Origin: Cellulomonas cellasea
GTDB taxonomy: Bacteria > Actinomycetota > Actinomycetes > Actinomycetales > Cellulomonadaceae
Direction of reading: 5' to 3'
NCBI RefSeq assembly: GCF_006538745.1
Contig: NZ_BJLR01000013.1
Coordinates: forward strand, 186,001 to 250,000
Length of the DNA: 64,000 bases
In this document: in pieces, positions 16,993-24,641 of the stretch
How positions within the stretch are numbered: position 1 is the first letter of the stretch
Layout of the letters: each line of letters opens with the position of its first letter
Position numbers and translations under genes: made by a program
The notes under the pieces: generated by a model
What the model was told of the DNA's origin: nothing
The model's input: only the letters and a program-made list of their open reading frames with translations
The model's database searches: none

Positions 16993-19113
16993 TCAGGGCG
17001 TGGTGAGGTCGAAGCTGCGGACGGTCACGGCGCCACCCAGCGCGCGGGTCGCGTGGTTGAAGATCCCGAACCGGTAGCCCATGAAGAACTGCCACTCGTT
17101 GTTGAGGACGAAAGGGGGCCCGAGCGGGACGAACGTGGTCCCGTCGGTGCTGTAGGAGAACGTCGCCGTCCGCCCCGAGCCCGGCCGGATGTCCGCCGTC
17201 GCACGGAGCCAGACCCGCCCGCCGGACAGGGCGGCCGACGCGCGCTCGACCCCGGTCCCGGTGGTCGCCCACGAGCTGTTCATGCTCAGCCCGTCCGTCA
17301 TCACGACCCGGCTCGTGCCGCCCGAGCGGACCACCCCGATCCACGCCGACGACTGCCGCAGCATCGCGAGGCCCGACCGGTCACCGTCGGCCATCGCCGA
17401 GACGTCGAGCTCGATCGTCGCCGTCGACGACGGGCCCTGGATGCGGTGCGTGAGGGTGTTGCGCGCGGCGTACAGGTCATTCGTGACCGTGGCCGTCTGC
17501 AGCCGCAGCCCGTTCCCGACGCTGAACCGGCTCGTGTCGGGGTTGTGGTTCCACTCCCACCGGTGGCCGAGCGCGGGGCCGGCGAAGGTGTCCCGGCCCG
17601 TCATCGGGGCGACCGTCCGGGTGGTCGCGATGACCGGCCGCGGGTACGTCGCCCCCCAGCGCCCGTTGACCGTCTGCACGGACGGCCAGCCGTCGGCGCT
17701 CCAGGTGATCGGGGCGAGCGTCGGCATCCGGCCGCCGGGGTACGCGTCGGTGAACGCCATGTACCACCAGTCGCCGGCCTGCGTCTGGACGAGCCCGCCC
17801 TGGTGCGGCACGCCGCCGCCGGGGATCGGGCCCGGCAGGTCGAGGAGCACCTGCCGCATCTCGTACGGGCCGAACGGCGAGGTCGACCGCAGCACGTACT
17901 GGCCGTTCGCGGGCCGGGTCAGCCAGATGTAGTAGTAGCCGCCGCGCTTGTAGAACCGGGCGCCCTCGAGGGTCCCGACGCTCGCCGGGGTCTGGAAGAC
18001 CTGCTGCGCGCGGACCTGGGCGGTGCCGTCGGCGTTGAGCTGGGCGACGCTGATCGTGCCGTTGCCGTACGCGACGTACATCGTGTCGTCGGTGTCCACG
18101 AGCAGGCCCGCGTCGTAGTAGCACTGGTTGAGCCGGGCCTTCTTGGTCCACGTCCCGTCGACCGCCGACGCGGTGTACACGTACGTGCGGTTGAACTCCG
18201 TGCAGCCGATCCAGTAGTACGTGCGGTTGCTCGGGCGGTAGCCGAGCGTGGACGCCCAGATGCCCTTGACGTACTTGCGCCCGCCGGTGAGGTCGTACCC
18301 GGCGTCGTCGAAGTCGAGGCGGGGCACCGAGTGGCCGGCGTACTCCCAGTCGACCAGGTTGTACGACCGCAGGACGGGCGCACCGGGCGAGTAGTGCATG
18401 GTCGACGCCGAGTAGTAGTAGGCGTCGCCGACGCGGATGATGTCGCCGTCGGCGAAGTCCTGCCAGACGACGGGGTTGGTGAAGGTCCCCGTCGGGGGCG
18501 TCGTGGGGGTCGGGGTGGACGTCCCGACGCGGGCGAGGAGCCACTGCTGGTTGGTCCCGCCCCAGTTCGCGTACTGCACGACGTTCCCCCCGTCTGCCGT
18601 CGAGGCACCCTGGACCTCGAGCGCCTTGCCGCTGTTGCGGTTGACCAGCGTGACGTAGCCGTCGGTGGTGTCCTGGAGCCGCCACTGCTGGTTCGTGCCG
18701 TTGGTGTCGGCCCACTGCACGACCGGTCCGCCGTCGGCGAGCGACCGGCCCGAGACGTCGAGGACCTTGCCCGAGTGCAGGGACCGGACCCGGTAGTACC
18801 CGTCGCCGGAGCTGACGAGCTGCCACCGCTGGTTGACGCCGTCGCCCCGGGTCCACTGGGTGATCCGGGCGCCGTCGCTCGTCGCGAAGTTGAAGACGTC
18901 GAGCGCCTTGCCGCTGTTGCGGTTGACGAGCACGTAGGTCGCGGTCGTGTCGACGGTGATCGCCGCAGCCGGGGGCGACACGGCCACCGCGAGCCCGACG
19001 ACGGCCGTGCTGACCGCGAGGCAGAAGGCGGCCCAGCGCCGTCGAGCGCGGGCCCGGCGCGAGGGCGCGCGGCCCCGGTGGTGGCTGGGGTGCTGGTCGC
19101 GGTCGTCGCGCAT
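16993..19113 (-). CDS. Secreted CBM13-GH43 glycosidase (xylosidase/arabinanase type)
   Basis: A 706-residue exoenzyme. A long basic signal region (1-51) is followed by a ricin-type lectin domain (about 55-200) with repeated NRNSGKALDV and NQQW motifs, a short Thr/Pro linker, and a GH43 propeller. The likely general base is D222 (FADGDII) and the acid is E383 (LEGARFYKRGG). The C-terminal part (about 520-706) is a concanavalin-like DUF1349 or xylosidase C2-type domain ending in FDLTTP. An AGGAGA ribosome site supports ATG 19113. A LacI-type palindrome lies 41 bases upstream. The target is probably arabinoxylan or arabinan; the exact activity cannot be read from the motifs. Confidence 0.9.
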   Translation of the reverse strand: MRDDRDQHPSHHRGRAPSRRARARRRWAAFCLAVSTAVVGLAVAVSPPAAAITVDTTATYVLVNRNSGKALDVFNFATSDGARITQWTRGDGVNQRWQLVSSGDGYYRVRSLHSGKVLDVSGRSLADGGPVVQWADTNGTNQQWRLQDTTDGYVTLVNRNSGKALEVQGASTADGGNVVQYANWGGTNQQWLLARVGTSTPTPTTPPTGTFTNPVVWQDFADGDIIRVGDAYYYSASTMHYSPGAPVLRSYNLVDWEYAGHSVPRLDFDDAGYDLTGGRKYVKGIWASTLGYRPSNRTYYWIGCTEFNRTYVYTASAVDGTWTKKARLNQCYYDAGLLVDTDDTMYVAYGNGTISVAQLNADGTAQVRAQQVFQTPASVGTLEGARFYKRGGYYYIWLTRPANGQYVLRSTSPFGPYEMRQVLLDLPGPIPGGGVPHQGGLVQTQAGDWWYMAFTDAYPGGRMPTLAPITWSADGWPSVQTVNGRWGATYPRPVIATTRTVAPMTGRDTFAGPALGHRWEWNHNPDTSRFSVGNGLRLQTATVTNDLYAARNTLTHRIQGPSSTATIELDVSAMADGDRSGLAMLRQSSAWIGVVRSGGTSRVVMTDGLSMNSSWATTGTGVERASAALSGGRVWLRATADIRPGSGRTATFSYSTDGTTFVPLGPPFVLNNEWQFFMGYRFGIFNHATRALGGAVTVRSFDLTTP

Positions 19114-19154
19114 CGCCGTCTCCTGGGGCCGTCACGAGGCTGGTGCCGAGCCCG

Positions 19155-19168
19155 TGTGAGCGTTCACA
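19155..19168 (-). promoter_or_regulatory. LacI-family operator-like palindrome before GH43
   Basis: TGTGAGCGTTCACA has TGTGA/TCACA arms around a GC-centred core, the shape bound by actinobacterial LacI-type sugar repressors. It lies 41 bases upstream of the GH43 start codon, where it could block transcription. Confidence 0.55.
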
Positions 19169-19398
19169 ACGGCCGCGACCCGGTCACTGTGGCACGAGTC
19201 TGCGACGTTCTTCACCGGTGCAAACGATTAAGACGCGCAGCAGGGGTGCCCGGGCGGAGGGGCGACCACCACCGCACGGGGTGGACGAACCTCGCAGAAC
19301 GGCTCGCAACCGATATGGTCCGCCCTCGGGGGCTTGATCCGTCGTCGTGGACGCCGTGCTGCCGACCCGACCGTTCGGATGACGAGGAGTGTGTGCTG

Positions 19399-20559
19399 GT
19401 GCGGAACCTGATTCGCTCGCTGTGCGTGGCCGTGACGCTGATGGTGGCGGGGCTCGGAGCAGGGGCGTTGCCCGCCGCGGCCGATCCGGTCGCCGACCTC
19501 CGGGCGTTCGTCGAGGCGGGGTTCGACGGGTCGTCCGACGCGGAGTACCGCGCCTGGGCCGAGGTCCTGGCCGCGACCACGGACGGCCCCGCGACGCGGG
19601 CGGCTGCGACGAAGGCCCTGGCGGGGACGGACGAGGAGCTGCGCGCCTTCGTCGACGGCGGCCACAGGGCCGCGTGGTACGCCGACGAGCGCCTGCGGGT
19701 CGCACGCGTCCTCGTGGGCGCCGGTCCCGCCGTCTCGCGCAACGCGCAGGCCGCCCTGGACGACCCCGACCCCCGCGCGCTCTCCGAGTTCCTCTCGACG
19801 GGCCTGGAGGCGGCGCGGCGCGTCGACGACCGGATCGAGGCCGCGCGGATCCTCGGCAGCATCGAGGAGGGCACCAGCCCGACGCTGTACGCGGCGACGC
19901 GGGCGGCGCTCGCCGGCACGGCCGCCGAGCTGCGTGAGTTCCTGCTGACCGGCCAGCACGCGGCGCGCGCCCTCGACGACCGCCTCGCGGGGGCTCGGAT
20001 CCTCGCCGAGATCGACCCGGCCACCAGCCCGACGCTGTACGCGGCGACGCAGGCGGCGCTCGCCGGCACGCCCGCCGAGCTGCGTGAGTTCCTCGTGACC
20101 GGCCAGCACGCGGCGCGCGCCCTGGACGACCGCCTGGCGGCCGCGCGAATCCTCGCCGGCATCGACCCGGTCACGAGCCCGGCGCTGTACGCGGCGACGC
20201 AGGCGGCGCTCGCCGGCACGCCCGCCGAGCTGCGCGAGTTCCTCGTGACCGGCCAGCACGCCGCCCGCGCGCTCGACGCGCAGGCGGGAGCCGCTGCCGG
20301 GGCGCCGGCTCCCGCAGCACCGGCCGCACCCGCACCGGCAGCACCGGCAGCCGCAGCGCCGGCCGCTCCCGCACCGGCCGAGGCGCAGGCCGCAGCCGCT
20401 CGCACCGCGGCACCGCGCGCCGCCGGGACCGGGCGCTCGGCGCGGGTGCTCGCCGCCACGGGCACGTCGACCGCGGTGCCCGTCGCGGCGCTCGGCGCGG
20501 GTGCGCTCGCCGTCGGCGCCGGGCTGGTCGTCCTGGCGCGCCGGCGCCGCCAGGCCTGA
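19399..20559 (+). CDS. Wall-anchored ALF-repeat protein with LAATG sorting signal
   Basis: A 386-residue protein. Residues 1-30 are a signal peptide ending in ALPAAADP. Then come about five repeats of near 50 residues of the ALF type (LREFLxTGQHAARALDDRLAxARIL); the last three are almost identical at DNA level with a 150-base period. An Ala/Pro linker (about 295-340) leads to LAATG at 351-355, a hydrophobic segment and a RRRRQA tail, the layout of a sortase (class E type) substrate. GTG 19399 was chosen because GAGGAG lies 9 bases before it. ALF repeats occur in actinobacterial surface proteins of unclear role; adhesion or spacing of the wall surface is a guess. Confidence 0.85.
   Translation: MRNLIRSLCVAVTLMVAGLGAGALPAAADPVADLRAFVEAGFDGSSDAEYRAWAEVLAATTDGPATRAAATKALAGTDEELRAFVDGGHRAAWYADERLRVARVLVGAGPAVSRNAQAALDDPDPRALSEFLSTGLEAARRVDDRIEAARILGSIEEGTSPTLYAATRAALAGTAAELREFLLTGQHAARALDDRLAGARILAEIDPATSPTLYAATQAALAGTPAELREFLVTGQHAARALDDRLAAARILAGIDPVTSPALYAATQAALAGTPAELREFLVTGQHAARALDAQAGAAAGAPAPAAPAAPAPAAPAAAAPAAPAPAEAQAAAARTAAPRAAGTGRSARVLAATGTSTAVPVAALGAGALAVGAGLVVLARRRRQA
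19881..20280 (+). repeat. 150-bp tandem coding repeats in the ALF protein
   Basis: The blocks starting at 19881, 20031 and 20181 (GCTGTACGCGGCGACGC core) recur with an exact 150-base period, the third being truncated. They encode the 50-residue ALF units and could expand or contract by recombination. Confidence 0.8.
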
Positions 20560-20583
20560 GCCCGGTCGGCACCACCAGCGCAC

Positions 20584-20613
20584 GGCGGCCGCGGGACCGG
20601 ACCCGCGGCCGCC
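20584..20613. terminator. Bidirectional terminator hairpin
   Basis: A perfect 12-bp stem (GGCGGCCGCGGG and its complement) around an ACCGGA loop, between the ALF protein gene and the convergent SRPBCC gene. Confidence 0.75.
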
Positions 20614-20619
20614 TCCGCG

Positions 20620-21108
20620 TCAGCCGCCGCTGGCGACGTAGGCGGCCAGGTTGCCCAGGGTCTGCTGCCCGCCCTCGATCGCGTGGTACTTCTCGACCGC
20701 CTCGTCGCGCTGCTCCCGGGTCGGGAACACGGTGTGCATCCGGATCCGGGTGCCGGCGCCGTCGGGTGCGAACGTGAGGACCGTCTCGAACGCCTTCGCG
20801 TCGTCGGCGGACTCGCCGTGCACGAACGCGATGCGCTCCGGCGCGGTGATCTCGGTCCAGGAGATCCACTCGGGGTAGACCGTCCCGTCCGGTCCACGCA
20901 TCGTGAAGTCCCACTCCCCGCCGACGCGGAACTCGAACGCGCGCGTGGTCGTGGTGAACCCGTCCGGTCCCCACCACTGCGTCAGGTGCCGGACCTCGGT
21001 GAACGCCTCGAACACCCGCTCGCGCGGGGCGTCGATCGTGCGGGAGACGACGACCTCGCGGTCGGCCGTCGCGGTCGTGGTCGGTGTTCCGTGCTCTGTC
21101 GTCGACAT
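20620..21108 (-). CDS. SRPBCC (AHSA1/START-like) protein
   Basis: A 162-residue single-domain protein of the AHSA1-type SRPBCC superfamily. It shows REVVVSRTIDAPRERVFEAFTEVRHLTQWWGPDGF at the start of the helix-grip fold (pattern only) and the usual VGGEWDFTMRGPDG hairpin. It starts 3 bases after the stop of an ArsR-type repressor, in the very common ArsR-SRPBCC operon. Such proteins bind small hydrophobic ligands. Whether this one is an enzyme or a binding protein cannot be told. Confidence 0.9.
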   Translation of the reverse strand: MSTTEHGTPTTTATADREVVVSRTIDAPRERVFEAFTEVRHLTQWWGPDGFTTTTRAFEFRVGGEWDFTMRGPDGTVYPEWISWTEITAPERIAFVHGESADDAKAFETVLTFAPDGAGTRIRMHTVFPTREQRDEAVEKYHAIEGGQQTLGNLAAYVASGG

Positions 21109-21111
21109 CGC

Positions 21112-21453
21112 TCACTCCTCCTGGTGCTGCTGCTCGAGGTCCTGCACGTACGCGTCCAGCCGGTCGAAGCTCTCGTTCCAGAACTGCGCGAACCCGCCGC
21201 TCCACTCGTGGACCGGTCGCAGCCCGCGGGCGTCGAGCCCGTAGACGCGGTGCTTGCCTTCCTTGCGGTCCCGCACGAGGCCCACCTCCCGCAGCACCCG
21301 CAGGTGCTTGGACGCACCCGGCTGGGTGAGCCCCAGCTCCTGCGCCAGCTCCGTCACCGGCCGCTCGCCGGTCCGCAGCAGCGCGAGGATCTCGCGGCGC
21401 TGCGGCTCGGCGATCGCGTTGAACACGTCGGAGGTCGTCGCTGCTCGGGCCAC
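21112..21453 (-). CDS. ArsR/SmtB-type transcription regulator
   Basis: A 113-residue winged helix protein. It has the HTH GERPVTELAQELGLTQPGASKHL and the wing region VGLVRDRKEGKHRVYGLD. No Cys metal-binding motif is present, so it is one of the non-metal ArsR members usually paired with SRPBCC genes. GTG 21453 has no ribosome site, and a near-palindrome begins 9 bases upstream, so autorepression of a leaderless mRNA is likely. It forms a two-gene operon with the SRPBCC gene. Confidence 0.9.
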   Translation of the reverse strand: MARAATTSDVFNAIAEPQRREILALLRTGERPVTELAQELGLTQPGASKHLRVLREVGLVRDRKEGKHRVYGLDARGLRPVHEWSGGFAQFWNESFDRLDAYVQDLEQQHQEE

Positions 21454-21461
21454 CCGGCAAT

Positions 21462-21483
21462 CGTATGCCTATATGGGAATGCG
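21462..21483 (-). promoter_or_regulatory. Near-palindromic ArsR operator candidate
   Basis: This 22-base AT-richer patch (CGTATGCC, then GGGAATGCG around TATAT) matches its own reverse complement at 16 of 22 positions. It begins 9 bases before the GTG start of the ArsR gene and contains a TATA-like -10. Confidence 0.5.
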
Positions 21484-21518
21484 TCAAGGGCCGCCGCGGG
21501 ACGACGCGCCCGCGGAGG

Positions 21519-22529
21519 TCAGGCCCGGTCCGCGGGCGTGGCCAGCTCGGCGAGCAGCGCGAACCCGGCCCGGTCGACCGACACCGCCGTGGCCGCGATG
21601 ACGACGACGCCCGTGCCGGCCGCCCGGTCGAGCCCGAGCCACGACCGGAAGCCGCCGGTGCCGCCGTTGTGCCAGGTGACGGTGCGCCCGCGCATGTCGA
21701 GCGTCACCCACGCCGCTCCGACCTGCGCGCCGCGCCCCAGGGGAGCGACGGGGTCCAGCGCCCGCAGCCCGGGCGCCGAGCCGTCGAGCAGCGCCGCGGT
21801 CAGCCGGGCCGCCGCGTCCAGCGAGGAGCGGATGCCGCCCGCCGGGGCGATCCCCTCGCCGGTCCACGCCTCCTGGGCCTTCCCGCGACGGCTGCGCCCG
21901 AGCAGGGCCTCGGGGCGCAGCTCGTCGGGCGTGCGCGCGACGTAGAACGGGTCGAGGGCCAGCGGCTCCGCGACCCGCGTGCGCAGCAGGTCCGGGTACG
22001 ACGTGCCCGCGGCCGCCGCCACCGCGTGCCCGAGCAGCGCGAACCCGAGGTTCGAGTAGCGCGGCCGCGGCGCGCCGGGCACCACGGGCCGGACGGAGTC
22101 GAGGAGCTCGTCGAGCGTCTCGCCGTAGGGGTTCGTGCCGTGCCGCCACAGCGCGACGCTGCGCCGGAGCACGTGGGTCCCCGGGGCGAGACGCGGCAGC
22201 CCCGAGCGGTGCGTCGCGAGGTCGGCGAGCCGCACGGCGCCGACCGCCGACCCGCCCAGGTCGAGGTGGTCGCCCAGCGTCGTGGACGCCGACACCTCGC
22301 CGCGGTCGAGCGCGTCGACGTACAGCAGCCCGGTCACGCCCTTCGAGACCGACCCGATCTCGAGGTCCGCGTCCGGCGCGGCACCGAGCAGCGCGGTCGA
22401 CGTGCCGCCGGGCGTGACGGCCGCGACGCCGACGACCGGGTGGCGCCTCCCGAGCAGGCGCCGGACGCGGTCGGCGAGCGCGTCGTCGGGGAGGGGGTGG
22501 TCGGTGCGCGGTTCCGGGCGGGTCGTCAT
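21519..22529 (-). CDS. Serine hydrolase, class C beta-lactamase fold
   Basis: A 336-residue protein with the penicillin-binding fold motifs: SVSK with S60 and K63, YSN with Y158 and N160, and HNGGTGGF in the KTG position. No clear signal peptide is present, so it is probably cytoplasmic and more likely an esterase or peptidase than a true beta-lactamase. ATG 22529 follows AGGATG. It stands alone, after the terminator of the AA10 gene. The substrate is unknown. Confidence 0.88.
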   Translation of the reverse strand: MTTRPEPRTDHPLPDDALADRVRRLLGRRHPVVGVAAVTPGGTSTALLGAAPDADLEIGSVSKGVTGLLYVDALDRGEVSASTTLGDHLDLGGSAVGAVRLADLATHRSGLPRLAPGTHVLRRSVALWRHGTNPYGETLDELLDSVRPVVPGAPRPRYSNLGFALLGHAVAAAAGTSYPDLLRTRVAEPLALDPFYVARTPDELRPEALLGRSRRGKAQEAWTGEGIAPAGGIRSSLDAAARLTAALLDGSAPGLRALDPVAPLGRGAQVGAAWVTLDMRGRTVTWHNGGTGGFRSWLGLDRAAGTGVVVIAATAVSVDRAGFALLAELATPADRA

Positions 22530-22635
22530 GGGGTCATCCTGGGTCGGCGCCCGGGGGCGTGGTGACGAGTTCGCTCTCGGCGTGGGCCCACGCCCTCGAC
22601 GCGTCGCTCGCCGCGGCCGGTCCGTGTGCACACGC

Positions 22636-22673
22636 ACGAGGGCCGCACGTCCGTCCGGACGTGCGGCCCTCGT
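22636..22673 (-). terminator. Strong terminator of the AA10 gene
   Basis: A perfect 17-bp stem (ACGAGGGCCGCACGTCC and its complement) with a 4-base loop, 35 bases after the stop of the minus-strand AA10 gene. This is the strongest hairpin in the window. Confidence 0.85.
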
Positions 22674-22708
22674 CGTGCGTGGTGCGTGGTGCGCTGTGGA
22701 CCCGGGGG

Positions 22709-23788
22709 TCAGAACGCGGTGCAGGTCACGGCGGGGCTGCCGTTGCTGCCCGTCCACGAGCCGTTGAAGCCGAAGCTCGCCGTGGCGCCGGCAGCGAGGC
22801 TGCCGTTGTAGCTCTCGTTCCGCACCGTCGTCGTCGACCCGGTCGTCGACCCGCTCGCGCTCCACACGTTCGTGATGCGCTGGCCGTCGGGCCACGTCAG
22901 CGCGACCTCCCAGCCGCGGATCGCGGCGGCGCCCGCGGTGACCCGGACCTCGCTGCTGAACCCGCCGGTCCACTCACCGCGCTTGGTGTACGCCGCGGTG
23001 CAGCCGCCGGTGCCCGTCGCGGTGGGCGTGGGCGTCGGGGTGGTGGTCGGCGTCGGGGTCGACGTCACGGTCGGCGTGGGCGTCGGCGTGGCCGTCACGG
23101 TCGGCGTCGGCGTCGGCGTGGAGGTGTCGCCGCCGAACGTCACGTCGCTGCACTGGTAGTACGGCTGGTCGAGGTGGCTGGCCTGCCAGATCGTGTAGAC
23201 CACGTGGTGGCCGCGGCGGTCGCGCGGGATGCTCACGTCCGTGACGTACGGGCTCGTGGTGCCGTACCGGCCGGTCGTCTTGACGAGCTCGAGGTCCGAC
23301 CACGTGAGCGGCTCGGTCGTGGCGTCGTACCCCTGCTTGGTCACGTAGATCTTGAGGTAGTCGGCGCCGTGGTTGGACGGGTCGGTCACGGTGAGCCGGA
23401 AGTCGTACGGCTTCGGGGTCGTGCGCCAGGCACCGGGGGTGTCGGCGGCCGCGTAGATCGGGTTGCCCGCCGAGCAGAGCTTGCCGTCGGGGATGACCTG
23501 CTCGTGCCGGCCCGCGACGCCCTCACGGAAGATGCCGTTCCAGTTCCACATGGCGTTCGGGTTCGCCCGCCAGGCGTCCCAGCATGCGGGGTCCTGCGTC
23601 TGCATCGCGGGGTCCGCGTGGTTGGACTTCCAGCGGTCCCAGCACCCGTAGATGCGGGTGGGCGGGTCGGACACGGCGCCGTGGGCCGAGGCCGGCGAGG
23701 CGAGGACGGCGGCGCCGGCCACGAGGGCGGCACCGAGCGCGAGCGTGCTCGCGGCCGCGGCGATGCGGCGGAATGGTGAGCGTGACAT
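22709..23788 (-). CDS. Secreted AA10 lytic polysaccharide monooxygenase with CBM2
   Basis: A 359-residue exoenzyme. The signal peptide ends at SPASA-35, so the mature protein begins with H36 (HGAVSDPP), which forms the copper His brace together with H140 (SNHGADYLKIY). The AA10 domain runs to about 225. A Thr-Pro linker with VT punctuations is followed by a C-terminal CBM2 (about 260-359) with Cys at both ends (GGCTAAY and VTCTAF). GGAGGGGG precedes ATG 23788. It should cleave crystalline chitin or cellulose oxidatively; CBM2 favours cellulose but the specificity is uncertain. A LacI-type GAAACGCTTC site lies 73 bases upstream. Confidence 0.95.
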   Translation of the reverse strand: MSRSPFRRIAAAASTLALGAALVAGAAVLASPASAHGAVSDPPTRIYGCWDRWKSNHADPAMQTQDPACWDAWRANPNAMWNWNGIFREGVAGRHEQVIPDGKLCSAGNPIYAAADTPGAWRTTPKPYDFRLTVTDPSNHGADYLKIYVTKQGYDATTEPLTWSDLELVKTTGRYGTTSPYVTDVSIPRDRRGHHVVYTIWQASHLDQPYYQCSDVTFGGDTSTPTPTPTVTATPTPTPTVTSTPTPTTTPTPTPTATGTGGCTAAYTKRGEWTGGFSSEVRVTAGAAAIRGWEVALTWPDGQRITNVWSASGSTTGSTTTVRNESYNGSLAAGATASFGFNGSWTGSNGSPAVTCTAF

Positions 23789-23860
23789 GGTCCCCCTCCG
23801 GGACAGGGCTGAGCGAACGTACGAGCACCCTGTGACCGGCGGCAGGACGCGGCAAGCGAT

Positions 23861-23870
23861 GAAACGCTTC
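23861..23870 (-). promoter_or_regulatory. GAAACGCTTC operator-like site before AA10-CBM2
   Basis: A LacI-family-like half-symmetric core (GAAACGCTTC, within AAGCG, six bases, CGCTT) 73 bases upstream of the AA10 start. The same decamer occurs in reverse complement before the CE2-like esterase at 39308. Confidence 0.45.
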
Positions 23871-23960
23871 GGCACTCGAGGCCCCGCGCCGGCCCGCGGC
23901 ACGGTGTCCCGCATGTTCCGGCTCTTCCTCGGGGGTGAGACGCAGGTGGGGGAGACGCAG

Positions 23961-24503
23961 ATGGACGGCAATCAGGAGGCGGCGTCCCGGGTCACGCGCG
24001 ACGAGCTCGAGCGGCAGTGGCCCGGGCCGCGGCTCACGACCTACCCGGACCCGGTGGTGAGCGCACTGGGGCTGCCCCCGGTGGCGAGCCGCGTGCTGCG
24101 CGAGCTCGGGCTGCCCGACGGCGTGCCCGTCCTGTTCACGGCGGCGAGCCCGTCGCGTGCCCCGGGTGCGCTGCCTCCCGAGGCGGCGGGGGCGGTGCTC
24201 GTGGGCCGGGTGTGGAACGACGAGCATGCCCTGCTCGTCGTGCCGGACGAGCGTGTGCTCGCCTGGCACGAGAGCGGTGAGCTGACGGCCGTCAACACGG
24301 ACCTCGAGCGGTACCTCCGGTTCCTGGTGTGCGTGGACGCGGTGCAGGAGCGGATGGACGCGGTGGACAGCGGCCTGGTGAGTCGCGGCGCGTACGAGGC
24401 GCTCGTGGCGGAGCAGCGGGAGACCATGCGCCGAGCCGACCCGCAGGCGCTCGCCGACGGCTGGTGGTGGCCGGGGGTCGTGGACGAGCTCCTCATGATC
24501 TGA
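23961..24503 (+). CDS. SUKH-4-like immunity-type protein
   Basis: A 180-residue soluble protein. It shows the SUKH-like layout: an N-terminal TRDELERQW, a TYP-x-x-VVSALGLPP turn, LRELGLPDGVPVLFTA, a strand VGRVWNDEHALLVVPD, then a long helix and a WWWPGVVDEL C terminus. GGGGGAG lies 6 bases before ATG 23961; an upstream ATG at 23913 is possible but has no ribosome site. SUKH proteins are immunity proteins of polymorphic toxins, but no toxin gene is adjacent, so it may be an orphan. The family assignment rests on general pattern and is moderate. Confidence 0.6.
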   Translation: MDGNQEAASRVTRDELERQWPGPRLTTYPDPVVSALGLPPVASRVLRELGLPDGVPVLFTAASPSRAPGALPPEAAGAVLVGRVWNDEHALLVVPDERVLAWHESGELTAVNTDLERYLRFLVCVDAVQERMDAVDSGLVSRGAYEALVAEQRETMRRADPQALADGWWWPGVVDELLMI

Positions 24504-24581
24504 CGACCGCTGTGTGACGAACCCTGCCTGACGAACCCCTGCGCGACGAACCCGCGCACGATCGGGTGGTGTGCCCACCCG
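24504..24581 (+). repeat. Short GACGAACCC repeats and a hairpin after the SUKH-like gene
   Basis: Three imperfect direct repeats of about 15 bases (TGACGAACCCTGC type) lie between 24513 and 24557. A 7-bp hairpin (CGGGTGG / CCACCCG, loop TGTGC) at 24563-24581 could terminate the gene. Confidence 0.45.
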
Positions 24582-24641
24582 CGCAGGTGACGGTGCTCCG
24601 CTCGGGAGGCCGCCCGCCGGAGCCCGACATAGCCTGCCCCG

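Noticed and set aside
16915-19398. Very long plus-strand open frame upstream of the ALF protein
   Set aside because: It is antisense to the GH43 gene and has no signal, motif or ribosome site before GTG 19399. The real protein starts with the signal peptide.
23000-23130. GGCGTC/GTGGGC simple repeats, at first CRISPR- or minisatellite-like
   Set aside because: They encode the Thr-Pro linker between AA10 and CBM2 in frame.
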